Source: Arcicella sp040387735 (GTDB taxonomy: Bacteria > Bacteroidota > Bacteroidia > Cytophagales > Spirosomataceae). Taken from it: a stretch of DNA of 64,000 nucleotides. The stretch covers positions 1 through 64,000 of the forward strand of contig JAZKDE010000065.1 in the NCBI GenBank assembly GCA_040387735.1, in the 5' to 3' direction. How positions within the stretch are numbered: the first letter of the stretch is position 1; each line of letters starts with the position of its first letter. A program made the translations under genes and the position numbers. The notes below the pieces were generated by a model that was not told where the DNA came from, ran no database searches, and saw only the letters and a list, made by a program, of their open reading frames with translations. This document shows positions 43,912-51,104 of this stretch, piece after piece.

Positions 43912-44637
43912 ATGACTCCATTTGAAAAAGAATACAATGATATTTTAGTACAATTTGGTCAACTCACAACTGCGGCCACCTATCTCACACTGATTATAGG
44001 CTTTTGGGTGATAAAGTATTTCAATAAGCCTCTTTGGGTATTCTTTGCCTACATTGTGGCTACTGTTTTCACCAATTCATTAGAACAGATTGTGATTTGG
44101 TCTGTCGGGGCTTATCCTAAATTATTGGTTCCATACCTCCATAAATTTGGGATTGAAAATACCTTATTTTTGGGTATTTTTTCTAACCTAAAAAACCTAT
44201 TATTACTTGGCTGGTTTTATAGCCTTTTACTTACTGACAAATTAGGAAAATATGTAAGATATTTGAGTCTATCTTTAGCAGGTTTTGCCATTATAGATTA
44301 CCTATTTATCACGGGGTACAAAGTCTCTGGCGTGTTGACTCCCACTTTAACAGGTTTTTTCGTAGTGTTAGTACCAATGACTTATTTATGGGTTTTGTAT
44401 AACAGAGACAATCGAATTTCTATCTACAAAATCCCCTATTTTTGGTTTAGTATTGCTCTAATTATAGCTCATTTATTAGGGTTATTATTCTATTTTATTG
44501 GTGAAAAAGTTTACAAAACAGACTTTATTTTATTTGTAAAAATCTCAGTCGTTAGAAATACAGTCACCATTCTGAGGCATTTTGTTTTTGCTTACGGTTT
44601 TTGGATGGCAAAATACGTGCGGTTTCTGCCGAAATAA
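43912..44637 (+). CDS. Seven-helix membrane protein of unknown function
   Basis: 241 residues. Seven clear hydrophobic helices run from about residue 12 to 235 (e.g. YLTLIIGFWVIKYF, LWVFFAYIVATVFTNSLEQI, FWFSIALIIAHLLGLLFYFI), with short loops and little else. There is no kinase or effector domain. It resembles the bare sensor part of 7TM histidine kinases found in Cytophagales. It starts three bases after the stop of the previous unknown gene. It ends before a 23-bp hairpin. Likely an inner-membrane sensor or receptor. Confidence 0.7.
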   Translation: MTPFEKEYNDILVQFGQLTTAATYLTLIIGFWVIKYFNKPLWVFFAYIVATVFTNSLEQIVIWSVGAYPKLLVPYLHKFGIENTLFLGIFSNLKNLLLLGWFYSLLLTDKLGKYVRYLSLSLAGFAIIDYLFITGYKVSGVLTPTLTGFFVVLVPMTYLWVLYNRDNRISIYKIPYFWFSIALIIAHLLGLLFYFIGEKVYKTDFILFVKISVVRNTVTILRHFVFAYGFWMAKYVRFLPK

Positions 44638-44640
44638 AGT

Positions 44641-44708
44641 AAATGATAGCACACGGATTAGACACGGATAATATTAAAAATTCGAGTCTAATCCGTGTGC
44701 TATCATTT
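44641..44708. terminator. 23-bp perfect inverted repeat with 22-base loop
   Basis: 44641-44663 is exactly complementary to 44686-44708. The stem contains the word CACGGATTAGAC, and the loop repeats ACGGATA, a direct-repeat texture often seen in Bacteroidota spacers. It lies between the seven-helix gene and the LytTR promoter and probably ends the first transcript. Confidence 0.65.
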
Positions 44709-44726
44709 TAACTATCCTCTCCAAAA

Positions 44727-44773
44727 CCACCCGAATTGGTGGGTACAAGGCATTCAGATTTAGAAGAACTTTG
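44727..44773 (+). promoter_or_regulatory. Promoter of the LytTR gene with the same palindromic motif
   Basis: CCACCCGAATTGGTGGGT (44727-44744) matches 17 of 18 bases of the motif at 42599-42616. After 21 bases comes GAACTTTG (44766-44773), one mismatch from TAnnTTTG. The gene start is 41 bases further at 44815. Confidence 0.6.
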
Positions 44774-45026
44774 ATACAGAATATCGAGCATCTTAATCTA
44801 AACAAAACGTACCCATGAAAAAAATAATACCCAATTTTTGCCAGATAACTCGGGCAAAAATTCACTTTACTCGAACCCGAAAAATCATTCCACTTCAAGA
44901 CATAATCATGCTACAAGGAGAAGTCAACTATACACTTCTATACTTGCTGAGCGGTCGTAAAGTCTTAATTCCCAGAACTTTAAAATTGTTTGAATCAATC
45001 CTCGAAAACTATAATTTTTTGAGAAT

Positions 45027-45121
45027 AGGGTTCCCTGGTAGGAGCACTTTAAGTGTGGAGCGTAATCTTTACGAAACCGAGTGGAACACCACTTTGTGTT
45101 AGTTTCCGTGTTTTCGGAAAC
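45027..45121 (+). other. String of five short perfect hairpins inside the interrupted LytTR gene
   Basis: In 95 bases: AGGG/CCCT (45027-45036), CACT/AGTG (45045-45055), CGTAA/TTACG (45061-45073), AGTGG/CCACT (45080-45093) and GTTTCCG/CGGAAAC (45102-45121). The density is far above background and suggests a folded RNA or the end of a mobile element. I see no known intron or IS terminal motif. Confidence 0.5.
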
Positions 45122-45129
45122 ATATTCAT

Positions 45130-45139
45130 NNNNNNNNNN
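45130..45139. other. Assembly gap (10 N)
   Basis: Ten N of probably arbitrary length inside the LytTR gene. The missing DNA may be long, for example the body of a repeated element. Confidence 0.95.
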
Positions 45140-45319
45140 ATTTTTTAAGAACGCATCGGGGGTTTATTATTAATTGCGAACATCTGCAAAGCGTTGATAA
45201 TCATGGACTTTTGATGTGCATGACCAATAATTTACAAGCTTCCGTATCGAGACGAAGAAGGGAAAGCGTCAATGAAAAATTACATTTTCAAGCATAAATC
45301 AACATAAAAATAAACGAAT

Positions 45320-46150
45320 ATGAAAAAGCTTTTTTTTACCATAATCACTTTACTGATTTGTAGTTCAACAGTTCTTTGGGGGCAATTCAAATTAGATGCT
45401 ACGGGAGCAAACGATATGCGGCTGCGAACGAATAGTCTCGACCGTTTGAATATTTTAACGAATGGTAGAGTTGGGATTGGTACTGCCACCCCAAGTTCTT
45501 TGTTCCACACATTCGTAGGTGATGCAGGTACAGTATCGCCCAGAACGGGCTCAATCGGAACCTTTGAAACCAATGGTAGCATAGGCTACTTGAGTATTTT
45601 AACTCCTGCAACTGCACAAGCAGGGGTTGCTTTTGGTAGCCCAGATGGTAGTGCAGATGGCTCAATTAATTTTAATCATTCAACCCAAAAACTGACCTTA
45701 GCTACAAAAGCCTCAACCCGAATGACGATTGATAGTTTAGGAAATATGGGCATTGGAGATACTGCACCAGAAGTAAGATTGGATGTTAACGGGGCTGTGC
45801 ATATTCAAAAAGATTTATTGCTCAGAGAGAGACTCTTGCAACCATTAGCCAGTGCCAGTTATGACCCTTTTGATAGACAGGATAAGTCTTTTGTTACCAT
45901 TGAGCCTTCTACAAATGTTACAACAACCATCAAAGGTTTTTCTGCCCCAACTACTGCCGCAACTTTTGGGACAGTACTGTACGTGTCCAATGGTTCAACG
46001 GGTTCAATCGTGTTAAAAAATGATGATTCAACGGTACAGAATAACAGAATTATTACCAATACCGGTGCAGATGTAACCATTACGGGCAGAGGTGGAGCAA
46101 TTTTGATATTTGATTTTACGGGTTGGAGATTGATTGCGTATGCACAGTAA
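45320..46150 (+). CDS. Secreted protein with VGIGT-type tail-fibre-like repeats
   Basis: 276 residues, signal peptide at 1-21 (ends LWGQ). It has two copies of the motif G-x-GIGT/D-x-x-P (GRVGIGTATPSSLFHTF at about 50 and GNMGIGDTAPEVRLDVNGAV at about 140). This motif is common in surface fibres and Bacteroidota exported proteins with phage-tail-like folds. The last 90 residues are a beta-rich domain (GTVLYVSNGSTGSIVLKND, ILIFDFTGWRLIAYAQ). It follows the LytTR gene by 22 bases, so it is likely a controlled target. No chaperone (S74) domain is seen. Confidence 0.7.
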   Translation: MKKLFFTIITLLICSSTVLWGQFKLDATGANDMRLRTNSLDRLNILTNGRVGIGTATPSSLFHTFVGDAGTVSPRTGSIGTFETNGSIGYLSILTPATAQAGVAFGSPDGSADGSINFNHSTQKLTLATKASTRMTIDSLGNMGIGDTAPEVRLDVNGAVHIQKDLLLRERLLQPLASASYDPFDRQDKSFVTIEPSTNVTTTIKGFSAPTTAATFGTVLYVSNGSTGSIVLKNDDSTVQNNRIITNTGADVTITGRGGAILIFDFTGWRLIAYAQ

Positions 46151-46214
46151 CGATAACAGGCGGACGACGAAAAGCCTTTAATAGAGTAGTCCAAAAACTA
46201 ACATAATAAACAAA

Positions 46215-46640
46215 ATGGCCTCAATTAACAATTTAAAACTAAGTATTAGCCCCGTAGTGGGTAGTACACGCAAATTGGTCACTGTGACCTACAATGTTTG
46301 TTTCACCCCAAGTGAACTCCTTGACGGTTCGGTATTTGACGAAAAAGTATCACTCAGAGGTGACGATCCTATCTGGGATGATCACTTGATTACACTTTCA
46401 TCAACAAGTATCAAGGCAATTTCTACCCCAATTCCTACCCCTGCGAATTGTATGGAACGAAAAGTGGTAAGAAAGGTATCCAGAAAAACGCTTGATGAAG
46501 ATGGAGATACTATCATTTTTGGTGTTCCAGTATTTCTCGATAGAGACGAAGTTTATGCCAGAGTTACGCTTACTCCATTTAATCCAAGAAGCTCTTCCGC
46601 TGATTCTAATGTGATAGAAAAGCAATTTGGACCTATTTAA
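46215..46640 (+). CDS. Protein of unknown family, last gene of the LytTR cluster
   Basis: 141 residues without signal peptide. It is beta-rich: NNLKLSISPVVGSTRKLVTV, CFTPSELLDGSVFDEKVSL, then IIFGVPVFLDRDEVYARVTL. The fold looks like a small immunoglobulin-like or lectin-like sandwich, but no family is recognised. It lies 64 bases after the VGIGT protein and directly before a terminator. How it would be exported, if at all, is unclear. Confidence 0.65.
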   Translation: MASINNLKLSISPVVGSTRKLVTVTYNVCFTPSELLDGSVFDEKVSLRGDDPIWDDHLITLSSTSIKAISTPIPTPANCMERKVVRKVSRKTLDEDGDTIIFGVPVFLDRDEVYARVTLTPFNPRSSSADSNVIEKQFGPI

Positions 46641-46661
46641 AACTTATGAATCAAAATTTTG

Positions 46662-46687
46662 AAAAGCCTGCTTCAGTGGGCTTTTTG
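46662..46687 (+). terminator. Terminator hairpin closing the LytTR cluster
   Basis: AAAAGCCTGC (46662-46671) pairs with GTGGGCTTTT (46676-46685), including two G-T pairs, around TTCA, and a T run follows. It lies 22 bases after the stop at 46640. Confidence 0.75.
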
Positions 46688-46855
46688 CTTAAAATTCAGC
46701 TTAAATAAATTAAATATTGATAATAAAAATCAAAAGTACCGTTAAAATATCTATTGTAGTAACTTACCATTCACTCAATCAACCACATAAAGGTCTATTT
46801 TTCAAGGAGAAACCGTTAAATTTATGACTTTCATTCTATTATATAATCCTTCCGC

Positions 46856-47632
46856 ATGAAAACCTTAATTATCTCTTTTTTTATTTATTCTATCTCTTTT
46901 AAAATGCTTGGGCAACTCACGACTGGCAATTATCAAGGTACATTGGTACAACAAAAAGCTAATATTCAAGTACCAAGCACCATGAATATTCAGGTAAATG
47001 GATTGAATGTGTCGGGAACACTTTTTATTACCACAGATGGGCAAAAAGATAATTATGTACTTGCAGGAAAAAAGGAAAATAGTATTTATTTGGGAACTTT
47101 GACCTATAAAGACGGGTCAATTTTCACCTTCAAAATGGCTCAGGAAGGGAATATTATTGGACTTGTCATTTTGCAGAATGAGTTAATTTTACTCATGGGG
47201 GAATTTCAAAAAATGGCGGCCAAATCAACACAATCAGCACCCATCAAGCCCCAAGTCAATGAGGGTCAGAATCGAGATTCAAACTTAATTGGGCGTTGGT
47301 ATCAAGTAAAAACCTACACGAGTGGGGGCGTAAACGCTGATACTTACTTGACCTTTTCCGCTGATGGAAGAATGGAAGAAACCACTCGTACCTCTATGAT
47401 TTCTTATGGAACAAATATTGACGTAAATGCTATCGGTGAATTTGAACCTAATAAAGATATTCAAACAGTTATGAATGCTGGTTATCGTTGGTTTACAAAA
47501 GCTGGAAAATTGTGTCTTAAAGCTCCAGATGGCAAATCTGAATGTAACGTAAGTTACAATTTTGACGGTGGATATTTATTTGTTCAATGGATACCAGGAG
47601 CTAAAAAGGCAGGTTATAAACGGTCTAATTGA
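46856..47632 (+). CDS. Secreted protein of unknown function, lipocalin-like C-terminal part
   Basis: 258 residues, signal peptide at 1-20 (ends LGQ). The N-terminal half is beta-rich (TGNYQGTLVQQKANIQVPST, VSGTLFITTDGQKDNYVLAG). After a Gln/Pro linker (about 120-140), the second half begins LIGRWYQVKTYTSGG, followed by YLTFSADGRMEETTRT, the pattern of lipocalin-like domains. It is convergent with the split gene ending at 47662. Probably a periplasmic or surface binding protein; the ligand is unknown. Confidence 0.65.
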   Translation: MKTLIISFFIYSISFKMLGQLTTGNYQGTLVQQKANIQVPSTMNIQVNGLNVSGTLFITTDGQKDNYVLAGKKENSIYLGTLTYKDGSIFTFKMAQEGNIIGLVILQNELILLMGEFQKMAAKSTQSAPIKPQVNEGQNRDSNLIGRWYQVKTYTSGGVNADTYLTFSADGRMEETTRTSMISYGTNIDVNAIGEFEPNKDIQTVMNAGYRWFTKAGKLCLKAPDGKSECNVSYNFDGGYLFVQWIPGAKKAGYKRSN

Positions 47633-47661
47633 TAAGTAGGAATAGGGCAAATGCCTTATCA

Positions 47662-48138
47662 CTACTTATTCACCCAAACCCGCACTACAGAATTCTCCGC
47701 TCCTTCTATACTCCGTTCATTCGAGTACGTAACCCGCACGATGTACATTCCCGAAGGTACATACTTTAGATTTACGCTAATTTTTCCATCATTAATTTTC
47801 AAAAAATCAGTCGCAAAAATCCTTCCCGATAAATCATAAACTTGGACAGACTCTACATTTTGAAAAGCATTTTCTGCGTACCAATCTTCCGCTAAAGACT
47901 TTTCTTCGGAGTTATTAAAGACTATTTTTTCGGAGATTTCAGGCACTATCATTACTTCTTTTGTAATCGTTGGATTACCTAATGCTTTAATTTGCGTAGC
48001 ACATTTTTGAAAGTTAGTTTCTTGAAACTTGAAAGATTCTTCATCTTTGGAATCAGGAGTATATTTCTCTCTGAGAACTGATAATCCTCCTCCAATGAAA
48101 GTTCCTCTTGTGGTTGTCTTATAACCAAGAGCTACAAC
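47662..48138 (-). CDS. C-terminal part of a split secreted protein, with T9SS-type sorting tail
   Basis: Reading on the minus strand from the N gap, the frame gives VVALGYKTTTRGTFIGGG, then ALGNPTITKEVMIVPE, and ends in a beta domain VQVYDLSGRIFATDFL, YVPSGMYIVRVTYSNE, RVWVNK. The last part matches type A C-terminal sorting domains of type IX secretion cargo. The first part looks like the continuation of the carboxypeptidase-regulatory-domain gene at 48274-48933. The ATG at 47952 alone is a poor start because the frame stays open and meaningful upstream of it. Confidence 0.6.
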   Translation of the reverse strand, partial: VVALGYKTTTRGTFIGGGLSVLREKYTPDSKDEESFKFQETNFQKCATQIKALGNPTITKEVMIVPEISEKIVFNNSEEKSLAEDWYAENAFQNVESVQVYDLSGRIFATDFLKINDGKISVNLKYVPSGMYIVRVTYSNERSIEGAENSVVRVWVNK

Positions 48139-48295
48139 TTNNNNNNNNNNNNNNNNNNNNNNNNNNNNNNNNNNNNNNNNNNNNNNNNNNNNNNNNNNNN
48201 NNNNNNNNNNNNNNNNNNNNNNNNNNNNNNNNNNNNNNNNCCTCCTCCAATGAAAGTTCCTCTTGTGGTTGTCTTATAACCAAGAGCTACAACTT
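48086..48295. repeat. Exact 55-base direct duplication flanking a 100-N gap
   Basis: Bases 48086-48140 and 48241-48295 are identical over 55 bases, and 48141-48240 is N. This is what is expected when two contigs that overlap by one assembly k-mer are scaffolded instead of merged. The true distance is then probably minus 55, not plus 100. The other reading is a real tandem repeat too hard to assemble. Confidence 0.85.
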
Positions 48296-48933
48296 ATCTC
48301 ATCATATTTCATTTTCATAACTGAGGGTACTTTGCTTCTTATCAACTCATTACGTTCAAAACCTACAAAACTAAAAACCAAAGTATCTTTATCCTCAACG
48401 GCTAAATTATACTTGCCGGCTTTATCAGAAATAATACCTTTTTTAGAATTCTTAATTAAAATATTCACTCCAGACAAAGGCAAACCTTCATTATCCAACA
48501 CTTGCCCCGAAATCAAAATCTGTTTTTGCTGTCCATAAGATTCTACAAAGGCAAAAGTCAAAACTGCCATAGTCATACTACGAACCATTTTCATTTTCTG
48601 AATTATTGGTAAGGAAATTACGCTTTGACGATTTTTAAATTGCTCAATTGGGACTTCACAATTCAGTATATTTTCAGTCATTGTCCATGTCGGAAACCAT
48701 GATTCAATATCATAATTTTTCTGCAATTGCTCACTTCTAAATCGTCCACAAAGATTTTGATTGTCTTGAGATAAATCCCTAAAATACGCCACTAATTGAA
48801 TATCTGACATCTGAGAAAAATCAATGACATTCTTCTGGCAAGCACCACAAAATCCTCCCTCTTTTGTAGGTGTAAAACCTTCCCATTTTTCTTGACAAGG
48901 ATTTTCAATTTTAATTTGAAAATTTGAGTTCAT
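48274..48933 (-). CDS. N-terminal part of a split carboxypeptidase-regulatory-domain protein
   Basis: 219 residues to an apparent stop at 48274. The start region PCQEKWEGFTPTKEGGFCGAC and CQKNVIDFSQMSDIQLVAYF is a small cysteine domain typical of Cytophagales, followed by a membrane/signal-like segment (about 120-138). A carboxypeptidase-regulatory-like domain follows (ILISGQVLDNEGLPLSGVNI, DTLVFSFVGFERNEL). The end MKMKYDEIS leads into a short unnatural tail CSSWL. Removing one A from ATAAGTT near 48293 gives YDEIVVALGYKTTTRG, a normal TonB-plug-like continuation joining the 47662-48138 part. So the stop is probably a one-base error or frameshift. Confidence 0.7.
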   Translation of the reverse strand: MNSNFQIKIENPCQEKWEGFTPTKEGGFCGACQKNVIDFSQMSDIQLVAYFRDLSQDNQNLCGRFRSEQLQKNYDIESWFPTWTMTENILNCEVPIEQFKNRQSVISLPIIQKMKMVRSMTMAVLTFAFVESYGQQKQILISGQVLDNEGLPLSGVNILIKNSKKGIISDKAGKYNLAVEDKDTLVFSFVGFERNELIRSKVPSVMKMKYDEISCSSWL

Positions 48934-49076
48934 AACATTTTGAGTTTAAAATGGAAACATGGGCATTTTCAGTTGTCGCCCCATTTTTTAGATGATGCAA
49001 ACCGAAAGCTAATTCCATAAAAGTTTTTTGTTTTTTTTGACAACCTTTCGTAGTTTGGGTAGAAATCAAATAAAAT

Positions 49077-51047
49077 ATGAAAAAACTACTCCAGCTATTT
49101 ATTCTCATCACCTTTTCTCAAGAACTCTTCGCCCAAAAACCCGCTCCAATTGAATTCGGAAAAATTACTTTGCAAGATTTACAAATGAAAACCTACGCCA
49201 AAGATTCATCTGCCGAAGCAGTAATTCTGTGCGACTATGGCGAATATTTTTACACTTTTCCCGATAACTATCCAACCGTCAATTATCGTCGTCATGTACG
49301 AATAAAGATTCTCAAAAAGTCTGGTTTCAATCAAGCAAATATCAAAATTGCTTATCGGGTTAGCGGTGATAACAATCGCAATGAAATTATCCGAAAAATT
49401 AAAGCAACTACTTATAACCTTGAAGATGGCTCTATCTTGAAATACGATTTAGACAATAAAAATATTTTTGAAGAAAAAATCAATAAATACACTCATTATC
49501 AAACTTTTACGCTTCCACAAGTACGTGAAGGCTCCATTATTGAATATACTTATGACCTCGAATCGGGTGTTTGGTATAACCTTCGTACTTGGGAATTTCA
49601 GAAAAATATCCCCGTCGTTTGGAGTGAATTAAGAGCAAATATTCCTGCTTATCTCGACTTTAATATTACCCTTCGTAGTCTCATTCCGTTAAATATCAAC
49701 GAAAATGAACAAGATAAACAACATCAAATGCGGAGTGATGTTGAGGATAATTTTTTGCGTTATCGCTTTGTCATGCAAAATGCAGAAGCATTAAAAGAAG
49801 AGCCTTATCTAACAACGATTGAGAATTTTAGGTCGAAATTATCATTTGAATTAGCGGCGACTTACTTCCCAAATCAGGTAAAAAAAGATTATTCACAAAC
49901 ATGGGAATCGCTCAATGAAACTTTAATTGTTGATGAAAATTTTGGTAAACAAATCAAGAAGTTTGACCAAGCCGAAGCTATTGCAAAACTGTTAAAAGCG
50001 GAACATAAAGACACGCTTTCATTGATAACGGCTGCCTATAAACACATCCAACAAACTATGCAGTGGAATGAAGAAGAGTCTTTCACGACCAGCAATAATA
50101 TTGATAAAGTTTATGAAAAACGCATTGGTAACGTTGCTGAAATCAATTTAATATTAGTACGATTATTACGTGAATGTGGTTTTGATGCCAATCCAGTCCT
50201 GTTGAGTACCCGTGATAATGGTGAAGTAAGCGACTTGGTATTGATGGATAGATTTAATTACGTTGTAGCTCATATCGTCTTGAAAGGCAAAGACTTACTC
50301 TTGGATGCCACTGACCCATTAATGCCCGTAGGAATATTACCAATACGCTGTTTGAACCAAAGGGGACGTTTGATAGTCCGTAAAAATAGCCGTTGGGTAG
50401 CGATAAATACAGAACCCATTCGTAAAAAAATCACCATTACAAATATGGATATTCGCCCCGACCAAAGTCTAAAAGGAATAAGTCGAATATCATTTTCGGG
50501 ACATAATGCTTCCGAATTTAGAACGAAGGTAATCCAGAAAGGAAAAGCTAATTATTTGGCTGATTATAAGAAAAATAGACCTAATCAAACCATTGAATCT
50601 CTCCAAATTTTCAACCTTGATACACTTGAAAATTTAGCAGAATTAGAAGTAAAAACAACCTTAAACGAAGCCTATTCTATTGCTGGCGACCGTTTGTATT
50701 TTTTGCCTATGTTGGGAGATGCCGAACAAAGTAATCCCTTCAAAACAAAAGAACGCAAATATCCAGTTGACTTTGGTGTTCCGCAAGAAGAAAACTATAT
50801 CGCAATATTCTTAATTCCAGAAGGTTATGCCGTAGAAGAACTCCCCAAAGCTGAAAATATCACCTTGCCCAATAATGGTGGAAGGTTTATTTTCAACTGT
50901 TTTTTGGACGGGGAACAATTGAAAGTAAGCAGTAAAATCACACTAAAAAAGGCAATTTATGCCGAAGGAGAATATTCAACTTTAAGAGAATTCTATAACC
51001 GAATTGTGAGTAAACACGCTGAACAGGTGGTGTTTAAGAAGAAGTGA
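49077..51047 (+). CDS. DUF3857 / transglutaminase-like exported protein
   Basis: 656 residues, signal peptide at 1-20 (ends LFAQ). Residues about 40-220 are DUF3857 (YRRHVRIKILKKSGFNQANI, YTFLP-like THYQTFTLPQVREGSIIEYTY). Residues about 290-400 are a transglutaminase-like domain with RIGNVAEINLILVRLLRECG, NYVVAHIVL and LLDATDPLMPVG. The His and Asp of the triad are present, but the Cys position (GxC) reads GNV, so it is probably inactive as a transglutaminase, as in many Bacteroidota relatives. The C-terminal part is DUF3858-like beta. It likely acts in the periplasm; the role is unknown. Confidence 0.85.
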   Translation: MKKLLQLFILITFSQELFAQKPAPIEFGKITLQDLQMKTYAKDSSAEAVILCDYGEYFYTFPDNYPTVNYRRHVRIKILKKSGFNQANIKIAYRVSGDNNRNEIIRKIKATTYNLEDGSILKYDLDNKNIFEEKINKYTHYQTFTLPQVREGSIIEYTYDLESGVWYNLRTWEFQKNIPVVWSELRANIPAYLDFNITLRSLIPLNINENEQDKQHQMRSDVEDNFLRYRFVMQNAEALKEEPYLTTIENFRSKLSFELAATYFPNQVKKDYSQTWESLNETLIVDENFGKQIKKFDQAEAIAKLLKAEHKDTLSLITAAYKHIQQTMQWNEEESFTTSNNIDKVYEKRIGNVAEINLILVRLLRECGFDANPVLLSTRDNGEVSDLVLMDRFNYVVAHIVLKGKDLLLDATDPLMPVGILPIRCLNQRGRLIVRKNSRWVAINTEPIRKKITITNMDIRPDQSLKGISRISFSGHNASEFRTKVIQKGKANYLADYKKNRPNQTIESLQIFNLDTLENLAELEVKTTLNEAYSIAGDRLYFLPMLGDAEQSNPFKTKERKYPVDFGVPQEENYIAIFLIPEGYAVEELPKAENITLPNNGGRFIFNCFLDGEQLKVSSKITLKKAIYAEGEYSTLREFYNRIVSKHAEQVVFKKK

Positions 51048-51065
51048 CAGAAGTTCTTTTAAAGA

Positions 51066-51098
51066 AGATTTGCCAATTCTTGGAGGATTGGCAAATCT
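51066..51098. terminator. Bidirectional terminator hairpin
   Basis: AGATTTGCCAAT (51066-51077) pairs exactly with 51087-51098, extended inside to about 15 bp. It lies between the convergent DUF3857 gene (stop 51047) and the D-Ala-D-Ala ligase gene (stop 51105). Confidence 0.75.
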
Positions 51099-51104
51099 AA
51101 TAAT

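Larger units (their letters stand above)
44815..45297 (+). pseudogene. LytTR DNA-binding regulator, interrupted (insertion plus N gap)
   Basis: The first 70 codons give the N-terminal half of a LytTR domain (RKIIPLQDIIMLQGEVNYTL, KLFESILENYNFLR). The frame then enters unrelated sequence and stops at 45100-45102. After the N gap (45130-45139) the LytTR frame resumes at 45141: FLRTHRGFIINCEHL, then NNLQASVSRRR, with a stop at 45295-45297. FLR is encoded on both sides (TTTTTTGAGAA and TTTTTTAAGAA). Without the intervening 115 bases the two halves form one normal domain like the one at 882-1232. It is either a real insertion (mobile element, intron) or an assembly fault. Confidence 0.75.

Noticed and set aside
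44641..44708. CRISPR-like or insertion-sequence terminal repeat
   Set aside because: There is one perfect inverted repeat with a 22-base loop, no repeated spacers, no transposase and no target duplication. A terminator-like hairpin is the simpler reading.
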